A stretch of 64,000 nt of DNA from Devosia ginsengisoli (lineage in GTDB: Bacteria > Pseudomonadota > Alphaproteobacteria > Rhizobiales > Devosiaceae), in NCBI RefSeq assembly GCF_024707105.1, contig NZ_JANQAJ010000006.1, positions 620,001-684,000 of the forward strand, given 5' to 3'. The position numbers and the translations under genes are program-made. Numbering within the stretch: the first letter of the stretch is position 1; each line of letters begins with the position of its first letter. Below the pieces are notes generated by a model. It made no database searches. It was given only the letters and a program-made list of their open reading frames with translations, and had not been told where the DNA came from. Shown here piece by piece: positions 38,429 through 47,634 of the stretch.

Positions 38429-38920
38429 ATGAGTCCAATATTTGCTGTCGCGGCCCTTTTGCTGCTCACCCCCGCCGCCTTTGCCCAGGCGAGTCGCGAT
38501 GCCTGCGACATGATAGACAAGAACGGGTTGGAAGCGCTGCTCGGCCCGGCGCCTGACATCGTGGAGCAGCATGGCGCGGGCACGGGCGTATCGTTCTGCC
38601 ACTGGAGCAGTGGGGAGGGCGCGGGCGTGAGGCTGCATTCGATCACGGCCATGAGCCAGAATATCGTGGGCGGTACACCGCTCGACTATTTCCGGCAGAG
38701 CCAGGACTACCAGATCGAGAGCCTGACCCCGGCCAATGCGCATGAGATCGTCGGACCCTGGCAGGCCGGCTATATGGTTGACGTGACGACGGAGCCCAAC
38801 CCCGACCAGGTCTACAGCATCACCTTCATCAACAAGGACGATACGGTGACGGTGGAAACCTACGGTCTGCCCAGTGAAAATACGATGAGCTTGGCCGAGG
38901 CGGTGGCGGCGGGGATGTAG
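38429..38920 (+). CDS. Secreted hypothetical protein (163 aa)
   Basis: Signal peptide [21 protein letters not shown], cleaved near residue 19. Mature domain begins [23 protein letters not shown] with two Cys (DACDM, SFCHW) and resembles DUF3558-like or small periplasmic folds only loosely. AAGGA precedes ATG 38429. Divergent from hisB. Function unknown. Confidence 0.6.
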   Translation: MSPIFAVAALLLLTPAAFAQASRDACDMIDKNGLEALLGPAPDIVEQHGAGTGVSFCHWSSGEGAGVRLHSITAMSQNIVGGTPLDYFRQSQDYQIESLTPANAHEIVGPWQAGYMVDVTTEPNPDQVYSITFINKDDTVTVETYGLPSENTMSLAEAVAAGM

Positions 38921-38983
38921 GCGCATTGCAATCCCGTCGCCACCGCCTAAATATCACTCAACAGTTCTGGAGTACCTCCCCAA

Positions 38984-39544
38984 ATGAGTGACAACAACTT
39001 CCCCGGGTGGCACGGGACGACGATCGTTTCCGTGCGCAAGGGCAACAAGGTCGTGGTGGCTGGCGATGGCCAGGTGTCCATGGGTCAGACGGTGATGAAG
39101 CATACGGCCAAGAAAGTCCGGCGGCTGGCCGGCGGCAAGGTGATCGGCGGCTTTGCCGGTTCCACCGCCGATGCCTTCACCCTGTTCGAACGACTCGAAG
39201 CCAAGCTCGAGCAATATCCCGACCAGCTGATGCGGGCCGCGGTGGAACTGGCCAAGGACTGGCGCACCGACCGCTATCTGCGCAAGCTCGAAGCCATGAT
39301 GATCGTGGCCGACAAGAGCGATACGCTGGTGCTGACCGGCACCGGCGATGTGCTGACGCCCGATCACGGCGTGATCGCCATCGGCTCGGGCGGCAATTAT
39401 GCGCATTCCGCCGCGCTGGCCCTCCACCAGGCCACCGAGCTCGATGCCGAGGATATCGCCCGTCGGGCCATGAAGATCGCCGAGGAAATCTGCGTCTATA
39501 CCAATGGCAATGTGACAACAGAAACCATCGAGCTCGGCGCGTGA
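38984..39544 (+). CDS. hslV: ATP-dependent protease subunit HslV
   Basis: 186 residues. Proteasome-like peptidase of the HslUV complex. The catalytic Thr follows an 11-residue leader ([11 protein letters not shown] | TTIVSV), so N-terminal processing is required, as in other alphaproteobacteria. [18 protein letters not shown] and [14 protein letters not shown] are conserved. Overlaps the GNAT gene by 4 bp. Confidence 0.96.
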   Translation: MSDNNFPGWHGTTIVSVRKGNKVVVAGDGQVSMGQTVMKHTAKKVRRLAGGKVIGGFAGSTADAFTLFERLEAKLEQYPDQLMRAAVELAKDWRTDRYLRKLEAMMIVADKSDTLVLTGTGDVLTPDHGVIAIGSGGNYAHSAALALHQATELDAEDIARRAMKIAEEICVYTNGNVTTETIELGA

Positions 39545-40059
39545 CTTTCTCGATCCGCCGGCTGATCCGGGATGATGTCCACGCTTACAGGGCCATCAGG
39601 CTCGAAGCTCTGACCGATCATCCCGAGTCCTATGGCACCTCGCCGCAGAGTTTCGCCACCCGCCCGCTTGCGGCCCTGCAGACCATGATGGATCGCATGG
39701 CGGTTTTCGGCGTGGTGACGGAAAGTGGCGAGCTGGCGGGTATCGTGGCCTATGCCCGCGATGACGGCGAACGCGAGACCCATCGCGGCTGGCTGCTGCA
39801 GGTCTATGTGAAGCCGGATATGCGCGGCACGGGTGCGGCGGTGGCCTTGCTGGAAGCGGCGGTGGACCATGCCCGGGCCGAAGTGATCCAGCTCCACCTG
39901 ATGGTGGGCGCGCATAATGCGCCGGCCATCCGGCTCTATGAAAAGGCGGGGTTCAAGACCTATGGCACCGATCCCCGCTGCCTTTACGTGAACGGTCGAT
40001 ACATCGACGAACACATGATGGTGCGCTTCCTCGACAAGGCACCTGGAGACCAAAAATGA
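39541..40059 (+). CDS. GNAT-family N-acetyltransferase between hslV and hslU, GTG start
   Basis: 172 residues from GTG 39541. Begins [32 protein letters not shown]; acetyl-CoA site [22 protein letters not shown]; ends with [15 protein letters not shown]. Overlaps both hslV (stop) and hslU (start) by 4 bp, so all three are translationally coupled. Target unknown. Confidence 0.88.
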   Translation: MTFSIRRLIRDDVHAYRAIRLEALTDHPESYGTSPQSFATRPLAALQTMMDRMAVFGVVTESGELAGIVAYARDDGERETHRGWLLQVYVKPDMRGTGAAVALLEAAVDHARAEVIQLHLMVGAHNAPAIRLYEKAGFKTYGTDPRCLYVNGRYIDEHMMVRFLDKAPGDQK

Positions 40060-41366
40060 GTGAAACCAATTTTTCCCCGCGCGAGATCGTTTCCGAGCTC
40101 GACCGCAATATTGTCGGCCAGGACGACGCCAAGCGCGCCGTGGCCGTGGCCCTGCGCAATCGCTGGCGCCGGCAGCAGCTCAGCCCCGAGCTGCGCCGCG
40201 AGATCACGCCCAAGAATATCCTGATGATCGGGCCGACCGGCGTCGGCAAGACCGAGATCAGCCGGCGGCTGGCCCGCCTCGCCCAGGCCCCCTTCATCAA
40301 GGTTGAGGCCACCAAATTCACCGAGGTCGGCTATGTCGGCCGCGACGTGGAGCAGATCATCCGCGACCTGGTGGAAGCCGGCATTGCCGTGTTGCGCGAC
40401 AAGCGCCGGGCCGATGTGCAGGCGCAGGCCCATGCCAATGCCGAAAACCGCGTGCTCGACGCGCTGGTGGGCAATTCGGCCGCCCCCTCGACGCGTGATT
40501 CCTTCCGCAAGAAGCTGCGCAATAACGAGCTTGACGACAGCGAGATCGAAATCGAGATGACGCCGTCCACCGGCACCGGCGGTTTCGAAATCCCCGGCAT
40601 GCCCAATGGCGGCATCGGCATGATCAACCTTTCCGACATGTTCAAGCAGGCCATGGGCGGGCGCGGCGTCAAGCGCAAGATCAAGGTCAAGGACGCCTAT
40701 GAGCCGCTGATCGCCGAAGAGGCCGACAAGCTGCTCGACCAGGAACAGCTCAAGACGGAAGCCATCGAGCTGGTGGAAAATCACGGCATCGTCTTCATCG
40801 ACGAAATCGACAAGGTGGCGCATCGCGAAGGCGGGGCGCAGGGCGGGCCGTCGCGCGAAGGCGTGCAGCGGGACCTGTTGCCGCTCATCGAAGGCACGAC
40901 GGTTTCGACCAAGTATGGCCCCGTCAGCACCGACCATATCCTGTTCATCGCCTCGGGCGCCTTCCATGTTTCGAAGCCCAGCGACCTGCTGCCCGAATTG
41001 CAGGGCCGGTTGCCGATCCGCGTCGAACTCAAGGCTCTCACCCGCGAGGACTTCATCCGCATCCTCAACGACACCGATGCGAGCCTGATCAAGCAATATG
41101 TGGCGCTGATGAGCACCGAAGGCGTGACGCTGGACTTTACCCAGAACGCCATCGAGGCGATTGCCGATGCGGCGGTGCAGGTCAATAATTCGGTCGAGAA
41201 TATCGGCGCGCGGCGCCTGCAGACGGTGATGGAGCGGCTGGTGGAAGACATCAGCTTCGAAGCCCCCGACAAGCAGGGCCAAACCATCACCATCGACGCG
41301 GCTTTCGTGGCGGAGAAGGTGGGCGTGCTGGCCGGCGATACGGATCTGAGCAAGTTCGTGCTGTAG
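40056..41366 (+). CDS. hslU: ATP-dependent protease ATPase subunit HslU
   Basis: 436 residues. AAA+ unfoldase of HslUV. Walker [33 protein letters not shown] (pore loop), an insertion I-domain, Walker [12 protein letters not shown], sensor [15 protein letters not shown] and the C-terminal DLSKFVL tail that docks on HslV. Full length. Confidence 0.97.
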   Translation: MSETNFSPREIVSELDRNIVGQDDAKRAVAVALRNRWRRQQLSPELRREITPKNILMIGPTGVGKTEISRRLARLAQAPFIKVEATKFTEVGYVGRDVEQIIRDLVEAGIAVLRDKRRADVQAQAHANAENRVLDALVGNSAAPSTRDSFRKKLRNNELDDSEIEIEMTPSTGTGGFEIPGMPNGGIGMINLSDMFKQAMGGRGVKRKIKVKDAYEPLIAEEADKLLDQEQLKTEAIELVENHGIVFIDEIDKVAHREGGAQGGPSREGVQRDLLPLIEGTTVSTKYGPVSTDHILFIASGAFHVSKPSDLLPELQGRLPIRVELKALTREDFIRILNDTDASLIKQYVALMSTEGVTLDFTQNAIEAIADAAVQVNNSVENIGARRLQTVMERLVEDISFEAPDKQGQTITIDAAFVAEKVGVLAGDTDLSKFVL

Positions 41367-41388
41367 GGGCTACAACCACTCCACCCAC

Positions 41389-41492
41389 GGCATCACCCCG
41401 GCGCCGGCCGGGGTCCATCCTGAGGTCACGCCACGTCCACAGCAGGTTGCGGCATCTCAGGATGGATCCCGGATCAAGTCCGGGATGACACC
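41389..41492. repeat. REP-like palindrome, family C copy 5
   Basis: GGCATCACCCCGGCGCCGG and CCGGGGTCCATCCTGAGG, then CTCAGGATGGATCCC and GGATCAAGTCCGGGATGACA. Between convergent hslU and XRE genes. Confidence 0.7.
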
Positions 41493-41515
41493 GCGGTCGG
41501 GGTGGCGATAACCAG

Positions 41516-41884
41516 CTATCGCTTCCTCCCGCTCCGCCGCACCACCTCATCCCTCAGAAACCGCAAATCATCGGCATCGAGCTTGCCGATATCGGCAGCC
41601 AGCCGGTTGGTCAGTTCCGTCGCTTCCGGCGCCAGGCCCCCGGTGTCGATGGTCACCTTGGGGTCGCTCATCTCCGCCAGGCGCTGCAGTTCCTCGGCCT
41701 CGTCCCAGATCACGTTGAAAAAGGCGATCATGCGGTGCAGCAGGAAGCCGGTGGGGCGGCCGCGCTTGCCGTGTTCCAAGGCCGAGAGATAGGCGCTCGA
41801 TACATTGAGCGCCGCCGCCATTTCCTTCAATGAAATGCCGCGCGCCTCGCGCAGTTCACGGATTTTTGCCCCCAATGGCGTCAT
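41516..41884 (-). CDS. XRE-family helix-turn-helix regulator
   Basis: 122 residues from ATG 41884 (MTPLGAKIRE). HTH: LREARGISLKEMAAALNVSSAYLSALEHGKRGRPT. The C-terminal tail continues as a regulatory segment (WDEAEELQRLAEMSDPKVTIDT...ELTNRLAADIGKLDADDLRFLRDEV). Lies 10 nt after the smr stop on the same strand. Confidence 0.85.
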   Translation of the reverse strand: MTPLGAKIRELREARGISLKEMAAALNVSSAYLSALEHGKRGRPTGFLLHRMIAFFNVIWDEAEELQRLAEMSDPKVTIDTGGLAPEATELTNRLAADIGKLDADDLRFLRDEVVRRSGRKR

Positions 41885-41894
41885 TGTTGCGTTC

Positions 41895-42482
41895 TCATGC
41901 GCGCCGCAGGCGTACATACCACGCTCCCTCCCCACCATGGCCGCGCGCCGCCACGCTCCAGCCCGAGACCATGGGAGACAGGCTCGGCTCGTTGAGCCAG
42001 ATGGGCAGCATGGTGCGCAGCACCCCGCGTTCGGTCATGGCGGCGATATAGTCATTGTCGGTCCGGACGCCCTTGCCGGTGATCACCAGCACGGTGCGGT
42101 CGCCCCGCATGAAACGGGCATGGATGAAGTGATGCAGCGCCGCCCTTGCCTCGTTCTGGCTCATGCCATGCAGGTCGATGCGGCCATCGATCTCGATACG
42201 GCCGCGGCCGACCTTCCTGCGGATGGCCGGATCGACCGCCTTGTCGGGCAAGGCTGCCGAGGGCAGGGGCGCCTGATAGGGCGGCAGGAAGGCTTTTCGC
42301 GCAGGCTGCCGGCGAGGCGGCGCCTTGCTCACAGCCACCGGCGCCGGTTCCTCGGGGGGCAGGGGCAGCGGAGTGCCGGCGAATTTCAGCAGGCCCTTGC
42401 GCCGCAGCGGATCGACCGTCGATGCCACGGCAGTCCACAGATGGAAGTCGTGCGGCAGGCGCCTGGGATCACGCTTGGACAT
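41895..42482 (-). CDS. Smr-domain protein
   Basis: 195 residues. C-terminal Smr domain (residues about 95-180): RIDLHGMSQNEARAALHHFIH and VLVITGKGVRT. Smr domains are related to MutS2 tails and often have DNA-nicking endonuclease activity. The N-terminal 80 residues are Pro/Ala-rich. Downstream of the Tim44 gene. Activity here untested. Confidence 0.85.
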   Translation of the reverse strand: MSKRDPRRLPHDFHLWTAVASTVDPLRRKGLLKFAGTPLPLPPEEPAPVAVSKAPPRRQPARKAFLPPYQAPLPSAALPDKAVDPAIRRKVGRGRIEIDGRIDLHGMSQNEARAALHHFIHARFMRGDRTVLVITGKGVRTDNDYIAAMTERGVLRTMLPIWLNEPSLSPMVSGWSVAARGHGGEGAWYVRLRRA

Positions 42483-42511
42483 GGCAATGCGCCGCTACCT
42501 GCCGCCTGGGA

Positions 42512-43225
42512 TCAGTCGAGCTGGCTCGTGGTGATGACCTTCCAGTTGGGGTCGCGCGACTTGGGATTGCGCGCGAAGGTCCATTCGTCGGCCACGGTCT
42601 CGACCTGGTCGGCATTGCCATCGACCAGGTTGCCATCCTTATCGCGGGTGGCCGAGACCACTTCGGCATGGAAGCGCACGGTGATCAGCACGTTCTTGCG
42701 ATCGTATTCGGCTTCGGAAATCTCGACCTTGGGCAGGCCGACAAAGGTGAAGTCCACGCTCTGACCGGCGGCTTCGCGCTCGGCGATGGCGCGCTGGAAG
42801 CCGTCGAACACATCCTTGTCGAGCAGGTTCTTCAGCGTCTGCCGGTCGCCGGCCGCATAGGCGGTGACGACCATCTCATAGGCCTGCTTGGCGCCATCGA
42901 GGAAGCTCTTGGGGGTGAAGCTGGGGTCGGCGGCGACCACGGAACGGAAGCCGGCGGCCAGCTGCTCGTCGCCATGGGCGAACTGCTCGATCTCGGCTTC
43001 GGTCTTGCGGGCGCGGCGTTCGTCGTCGAGATCGGGGGCGCCGGTACCGCGCGGGCGCAGGGGCACCACGGTTTCCTCGGGCGCCTCTGCCGTGGCTGGT
43101 TTGCGGCGTTCCATCGGGGGCCGCTCATTGCCGGTGCGGGTGCCCAGCACCGAGCGCAGGCGGAACAGCACGAAGACTGCCACAGCAATCACGATGAGGG
43201 TCGGCAGATCGAAGAATTCATCCAT
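42512..43225 (-). CDS. Tim44-domain protein
   Basis: 237 residues. N-terminal membrane helix (PTLIVIAVAVFVLFRL), a charged linker (residues about 25-65), then a C-terminal Tim44-like domain (FAHGDEQLAAGFRSVVAADPSFTPKSFLDGAKQAYEMVVTAYAAGDRQTLKNLL...VDFTFVGLPKVEISEAEY). Alphaproteobacterial homologue of mitochondrial Tim44, proposed to act near the secretion or protein-quality machinery. mltA, which often follows it, is absent here. Confidence 0.88.
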   Translation of the reverse strand: MDEFFDLPTLIVIAVAVFVLFRLRSVLGTRTGNERPPMERRKPATAEAPEETVVPLRPRGTGAPDLDDERRARKTEAEIEQFAHGDEQLAAGFRSVVAADPSFTPKSFLDGAKQAYEMVVTAYAAGDRQTLKNLLDKDVFDGFQRAIAEREAAGQSVDFTFVGLPKVEISEAEYDRKNVLITVRFHAEVVSATRDKDGNLVDGNADQVETVADEWTFARNPKSRDPNWKVITTSQLD

Positions 43226-43388
43226 TGCGCAATGTACCTTACCTGAGCGCGCCGGAGAAAATCGACGCTTGGGCGCTCGTTGAGCGCATCATTTCGCCTA
43301 TATATAGGCAAAGCCTCACCCCAAAACCAGTTCACGATGGGGCGAGACAGCGTTTTGCCGTACTGGCACAAAGAAGGAAACCCCGACC

Positions 43389-43838
43389 TTGGCACGATTT
43401 TTCGCTCTCGGGCTCATTGCCCTGCCAATCATCGAGATCGCTGTTCTCATCAAGGTGGGCCAGACCATCGGCCTGTTGCCGACGCTGGCGCTGATCATTG
43501 GCGCCGCCATACTGGGCGGATTGTTGCTGCGCCAGCAGGGGCTCTCCGTCCTCACCCAGTTGCGTGACAACGTCAATACCGGCCGCATGCCGGGCCGCAC
43601 CATTGCCGATGCGATGATGATCGGGCTGGCGGCGCTGTTCCTGGTGCTGCCGGGCTTTCTGAGCGACGTGGTGGCCCTGGCCCTGTTGCTGCCCCCGGTG
43701 CGCAACTGGATCTATGCCGCCCTGGCCAGCCGCGTGACGGTGGTGGATACGACCACCACCTATCGCCGCCGCGATCCGTCGGCCGGCCGCATCGAAGGCG
43801 CGATCGATCTCGACGAGGACGATTACCGCCCACGCTGA
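43389..43838 (+). CDS. fxsA: FxsA-family membrane protein, TTG start
   Basis: 149 residues from TTG 43389. Four hydrophobic helices: ARFFALGLIALPIIEIAVLIKVG, LALIIGAAILGGLLL, then MMIGLAALFLVLPGFLSDVVALALLLP. The name comes from E. coli FxsA (suppressor of F exclusion of phage T7). Divergent from Tim44, upstream of secB. Confidence 0.85.
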   Translation: MARFFALGLIALPIIEIAVLIKVGQTIGLLPTLALIIGAAILGGLLLRQQGLSVLTQLRDNVNTGRMPGRTIADAMMIGLAALFLVLPGFLSDVVALALLLPPVRNWIYAALASRVTVVDTTTTYRRRDPSAGRIEGAIDLDEDDYRPR

Positions 43839-43927
43839 CGGCGCTATTGAATGGGTGCCAGCCTTGTCGCTTCCCGACAAAGGTGGTAGCCACGCCGCAA
43901 CAATATGCTCGTGAAGGACTGCAGCAC

Positions 43928-44449
43928 ATGGCTGACGAAACCCAGGGCGGCGCGGCCCCCAATCCCGCAAACCTGCCCTCGATGAACCTGGTGGGCCAGT
44001 ATATCCGCGACCTCAGCTTCGAAAATCCGGGCGCGCCCAGCTCGATCATGGCCGGCGGCGGCAATCCGGCGTTCAACGTCTCCATTTCGGTGGGCGTCAA
44101 GAAGCAGGCCGACGACGTCTATGCGGTCGAACTGACGCTCAATGCCAAGGCCAACCGCGAAGAGACCGTGCTGTTCAATGTGGAGCTGGTCTATGGCGGC
44201 GTGTTCCGCCTGAAGAATGTGCCGGAAAACCAGCTCAGCCAGTTGCTGATGATCGAATGCCCGCGGCTGATCTTCCCGTTCGCGCGCCAGGTGCTGGCCT
44301 CGACCACCCAGCAGGGCGGCTTCCCGCCGCTGATGATGGAACCGGTCGATTTCGCCGCCATCTACCGGCAGAACCTGGCCAAGCTGGCCGCCCAGCAGGG
44401 GGCCGCACCGCTGACGGCCAATGCCGCCGAGACTGACAAGCCGAACTGA
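43928..44449 (+). CDS. secB: Protein-export chaperone SecB
   Basis: 173 residues from ATG 43928. Binds unfolded precursors and delivers them to SecA. Family core: LVGQYIRDLSFENPGAPSS, NVSISVGVKKQADDVYAVELTLNA, and CPRLIFPFARQVLASTTQQGGFPPLMMEPVDFAAIY. Acidic/hydrophilic tail. Terminated by a stem-loop before dnaQ. Confidence 0.96.
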   Translation: MADETQGGAAPNPANLPSMNLVGQYIRDLSFENPGAPSSIMAGGGNPAFNVSISVGVKKQADDVYAVELTLNAKANREETVLFNVELVYGGVFRLKNVPENQLSQLLMIECPRLIFPFARQVLASTTQQGGFPPLMMEPVDFAAIYRQNLAKLAAQQGAAPLTANAAETDKPN

Positions 44450-44463
44450 GAAATCCTACAGAA

Positions 44464-44543
44464 GCCTCATGGTGAGCTTGTCGAACCACGAGGCGTGGCA
44501 CGATTCCGTCACGACCTCGTCCTTCGACAGGCTCAGGATGAGG
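44464..44543. repeat. REP-like palindrome, family B copy 3
   Basis: CCTCATGGTGAGCTTGTC then GAACCACGAGG; then ACCTCGTCCTTCGACAGG and CTCAGGATGAGG. Just after secB. Confidence 0.75.
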
Positions 44544-44562
44544 TCTGCTGCATGATCAGGAA

Positions 44563-44587
44563 GCCCCGCCCAGTGCGGGGCCTTTTT
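44563..44587 (+). terminator. Rho-independent terminator of secB
   Basis: Stem GCCCCGC / GCGGGGC with CCAGT loop, then C and TTTTT. Overlaps the convergent dnaQ 3' end. Confidence 0.75.
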
Positions 44588-45303
44588 CATTCCGCCGCCA
44601 CGCCGTTCTCGACGCCATAGCGAGCCCAGATGGACTCGGCGCCCAAAGTGGCCACAAGCCTCTCATGAGCGGCGATTTCGCCTTCGGTGATGCGTGGCGG
44701 CAGAGCCACCGGCCGGGGCAGGGCAATGGCGCGAGTGGCGATGGCGTCGGCGCCCGAGACGCGGCTTTCGGCCACCAGGGCCAGGCTCACCTGCTTGCCG
44801 CCGATCAGTTCGAGATAGACTTCGGCCAGGATTTCGCTGTCGAGCAGCGCGCCATGCAGCGTGCGGCGGGAATTGTCGATGCCGTAATGCTTGCACAGGG
44901 CATCCAGGCTCACCCGCGCGCCGGGATGCTTTTCACGCGCCAGCATGACCGTATCGAGCACGTCATTATCCAGCGGGCGCTGGCCGGCGCGTTCCAGCTC
45001 GGCATTGAGAAAGCCCATATCGAAGGGCGCATTGTGGATGACCAGCCGCGCATCGCCGAGGAAATCGCGGAATTCCTGGGCCAGTGTGTGGAAGAGCGGT
45101 TTGTCGGCGAGGAATTCGTCGCTCAGCCCATGCACGCGAAAGGCCTCTTCCGGCATGGAGCGCTGCGGGTTGATATAGACGTGGTAATGCCGGCCGGAGG
45201 GAATGTGGTTGATCAGCTCGACACAGCCGATTTCGACCAGCCGATCGCCCGCTGCGGGCGACAGGCCGGTGGTTTCGGTATCGAGCACGATCTCGCGATT
45301 CAC
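44587..45303 (-). CDS. dnaQ: DNA polymerase III epsilon subunit (3'-5' exonuclease)
   Basis: 238 residues. Proofreading exonuclease: EIVLDTETTGLSPAAGDRLVEIGCVEL (metal-binding Asp/Glu), VIHNAPFDMGFLNAEL and HGALLDSEILAEVYLEL. Overlaps coaE by 4 bp; dnaQ-coaE-aroE-maf form a minus-strand operon leading away from the origin. Confidence 0.95.
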   Translation of the reverse strand: MNREIVLDTETTGLSPAAGDRLVEIGCVELINHIPSGRHYHVYINPQRSMPEEAFRVHGLSDEFLADKPLFHTLAQEFRDFLGDARLVIHNAPFDMGFLNAELERAGQRPLDNDVLDTVMLAREKHPGARVSLDALCKHYGIDNSRRTLHGALLDSEILAEVYLELIGGKQVSLALVAESRVSGADAIATRAIALPRPVALPPRITEGEIAAHERLVATLGAESIWARYGVENGVAAE

Positions 45304-45896
45304 TGTTTTGGCCCTTTGGCTCGGAGTTCCGCCACAAGGTCGGCGACCTGGCCGACCGTCTGTTCGATGGGCAGGCCCGTGTCGAACAGATAGGTGGCAT
45401 GAGCCTTCTTGTCGGCTTGGGGCATCTGCCGGGCAAGGATGGTTTCGAGCTTTCCACTAGTCATTCCCGGCCGGGCCAGCGCACGTTGCCGCTGGATGGC
45501 CTCATCGACCCAGGTGACGGCCACGGCATCGAACCCGTAATCATGGCCGCTTTCGAACAGCAGCGGCACTTCCACCACCGCCAGAGCATGGCCCTGCGCT
45601 TCGGCGTCGTCCATGAAACGGGCAATACGCGCGCAGACCAGCGGGTGGACCACCGCTTCCAGGCGCTTGAAGCCGGATGGATCCGCCGCAAGCCGTTGCG
45701 ACAGCAGGCTTCTGTCGATCCTGCCATCAGTGGTAATTCCGGGGAAAAGTGCTTCCACCGGGGCCACCGCCTCGCCCTCATACAGCGCCGCCACCGCCTC
45801 ATCGGCGGAAAAGACCGGCACGCCGAGATCGGCAAAGGCCTTCAACACGGTGGATTTGCCTGTTGCGATCGAGCCGGTCATGCCGATGCGCCACAT
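45300..45896 (-). CDS. coaE: Dephospho-CoA kinase
   Basis: 198 residues from ATG 45896 (MWRIGMTGSIATGKST, with P-loop). Phosphorylates dephospho-CoA, the last step of CoA synthesis. VFSADEAVAALY, HPLV and VVEVPLLFESG match the family. Two nt after the aroE stop; overlaps dnaQ. Confidence 0.94.
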   Translation of the reverse strand: MWRIGMTGSIATGKSTVLKAFADLGVPVFSADEAVAALYEGEAVAPVEALFPGITTDGRIDRSLLSQRLAADPSGFKRLEAVVHPLVCARIARFMDDAEAQGHALAVVEVPLLFESGHDYGFDAVAVTWVDEAIQRQRALARPGMTSGKLETILARQMPQADKKAHATYLFDTGLPIEQTVGQVADLVAELRAKGPKQ

Positions 45897-45898
45897 GC

Positions 45899-46729
45899 TC
45901 AATGCCCCAATGTCGCTTCGATACGGGCGCGCAACGCCGGCGTCACCTCGGGCCGCACCCCGAACCAAGCCTCGAAGCCGGGCACGGCCTGATGCAGCAG
46001 CATGCCCAGGCCATCGACGGTCCTGAAACCATGCGCCGCCGCCTCGGCCAGCAGCGGGGTGACCAGCGGCACATAGACGATATCGGTCACCAGCGTGTGT
46101 TCCGGCAGCAGGGCAAAATCGAGCCAATCAAAGCGTGTGCCATGCATACCGATGGAGGTGGTGTTGATGACGATGCCGGTGCGCGGCGCCAGACTGGCGA
46201 AAGCGTCAAAAGCATGCGCCTCGAACGGGCCTTCGATCTCGCCGACCAGCGCCTGCGCATTGGCCAGGGTCCGGTTGAGGATATGCACCTTGCCGCCATT
46301 GCGCCGCTGCAAAGCCACCAGTACGGCCCGCGCCGCGCCGCCGGCGCCAATCACCATGGCGTCATCGGGCCCGTCGGACCAGCCGGGCGCGGCCGCATCG
46401 AGATTGCCGAGAAAGCCGAGATAGTCAGTATTGCTGCCCAGCACCTTGCCTGATCGAACGACAAGCGTATTCACCGCGCCGATCTTTCGCGCCAGCGGAT
46501 CAACGGTGTCGCACAGGGCAAAGACCGCTTCCTTGTGCGGAATGGTGACATTGCCGCCGGCAAATTCGCCGCTGCGCAGCCGCTCGAAAAACGCCGGCAG
46601 GCCGTCCGGCGCCACGTCGATCGCCTCGTAGCTGCCATCGATGCCGTGTTCGGCGAGCCAGGTACCGTGAATCAGCGGCGAGCGGGAATGGTTGATCGGA
46701 TGGCCGATGATGAAGGCTTTGGTGGTCAA
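45899..46729 (-). CDS. aroE: Shikimate dehydrogenase, TTG start
   Basis: 276 residues from TTG 46729, which overlaps the maf stop by 4 bp (TTGA). Reduces 3-dehydroshikimate with NADPH. Substrate loop HPINHSRSPLIHGTWL, catalytic GGNVTIPHKEAVF (Lys), nucleotide loop VIGAGGAARAVLVALQ, and INTTSIGMHG near the C-terminus. Well-conserved family member. Confidence 0.94.
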   Translation of the reverse strand: MTTKAFIIGHPINHSRSPLIHGTWLAEHGIDGSYEAIDVAPDGLPAFFERLRSGEFAGGNVTIPHKEAVFALCDTVDPLARKIGAVNTLVVRSGKVLGSNTDYLGFLGNLDAAAPGWSDGPDDAMVIGAGGAARAVLVALQRRNGGKVHILNRTLANAQALVGEIEGPFEAHAFDAFASLAPRTGIVINTTSIGMHGTRFDWLDFALLPEHTLVTDIVYVPLVTPLLAEAAAHGFRTVDGLGMLLHQAVPGFEAWFGVRPEVTPALRARIEATLGH

Positions 46730-47337
46730 TTGAGGGTCTCGGGGGCAAAGGTGCGCAAGGCGGCCAGGAGGGGCAGCAGCGGCAGGCCCAGAATGGTGAA
46801 ATAGTCGCCGGTTACGGTTTCGAACAGACGGATGGACGGGCCTTCGAGGCGATAGCCGCCGACCGAGGTGAGGGCGGCATCGCCTTCGCGATCCAGCACG
46901 TCGTCGCGTTCCCGGGCCGTGAAATCGCGCATGGTCAATTCGGCCGTCTCGACGCCGGACCACAGCAGCACATCGTCGCGCACCAGCGCCACGGCGGCAT
47001 GCAGGCGATGGGTCTTGCCGCGCAGATAATCGAGCTGGGCCGCCGCTTCGGCGCGATTGGCCGGCTTGTGCAAAAGCGTGGGGCCCAGGCTCAGCGTCTG
47101 GTCGGCGCCGATAACAATGGCGCCGGGATTGGTCGCGGCGATGGCCGCGGCCTTCTTCTCGGCCAGCAGCAGGGCAACGTCCCTGCCATTGCCGCCGCCA
47201 TCGATTGCCGCCTCTTCCAGCAGGCGTTCGTCGATATGGGCCGGCAGGCAGGAAAAGGCGAGGCCCGCCTGCTCCAGCAAGGCTTTGCGCGTGGCGCTCT
47301 GGCTGGCAAGGATCAGCATGGGGACGATGTTTTCCAC
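46726..47337 (-). CDS. maf: Maf family nucleotide pyrophosphatase
   Basis: 203 residues from GTG 47337; ATG 47319 (MLILASQSATRKALL) is the alternative and closer to family starts. Hydrolyses modified or non-canonical nucleoside triphosphates. LILASQSATRKALLEQAG, VIGADQTLSLG and the C-terminal GDYFTILGLPLLPLLAAL are typical. First gene of the leftward operon next to the origin. Confidence 0.9.
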   Translation of the reverse strand: MENIVPMLILASQSATRKALLEQAGLAFSCLPAHIDERLLEEAAIDGGGNGRDVALLLAEKKAAAIAATNPGAIVIGADQTLSLGPTLLHKPANRAEAAAQLDYLRGKTHRLHAAVALVRDDVLLWSGVETAELTMRDFTARERDDVLDREGDAALTSVGGYRLEGPSIRLFETVTGDYFTILGLPLLPLLAALRTFAPETLN

Positions 47338-47414
47338 ACTGTCATCCCCAGCTCAAGCCCGACCTGTGACTATGACTCATGGTTTTGGCCGCGCCTCCGA
47401 TTTGTTCGACCTGG

Positions 47415-47430
47415 TTACCAAAACATTAAC
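47415..47430. promoter_or_regulatory. Near-consensus CtrA box in oriC
   Basis: TTAC, seven bases, TTAAC: one mismatch from TTAA-N7-TTAAC. Confidence 0.4.
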
Positions 47431-47473
47431 ATTTGGACTCCGCACCCGTCCCGCGACAGGCCTTGGATAGGTC

Positions 47474-47482
47474 TGGGGATAA
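47474..47482 (-). promoter_or_regulatory. DnaA-box-like site TTATCCCCA
   Basis: Read on the minus strand; 8 of 9 match to TTATCCACA. Strongest DnaA-like match in the gap. Confidence 0.5.
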
Positions 47483-47558
47483 CCCGGCAGCGCACAATCC
47501 GGGCCACCAACCGGTTTTGCACAGCATGGTGCGAATCATTGACTCGGGAGTCACCGCG

Positions 47559-47575
47559 TTAAGGCTTGCTTAACC
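47559..47575. promoter_or_regulatory. Perfect CtrA box in oriC (TTAA-N7-TTAACC)
   Basis: TTAA 47559-47562, seven bases, TTAACC 47570-47575. Three GANTC sites sit in the 20 bp immediately to the left. Confidence 0.7.
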
Positions 47576-47617
47576 ATTGCGGCGCAGGCACGGCCCGATT
47601 GGTCCACAGGCGGTGTT

Positions 47618-47634
47618 AACAATGCGTTAACCAT
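47618..47634. promoter_or_regulatory. Perfect CtrA box in oriC (TTAA-N7-TTAACC)
   Basis: TTAA 47618-47621, seven bases, TTAACC 47629-47634. A weak DnaA-like TGGTCCACA ends 7 nt before it. Confidence 0.7.

Noticed and set aside
39981..39993. CTTTACGTGAACG in the GNAT gene as a further parS copy
   Set aside because: The central CACGTG is TACGTG, so it does not match the core.
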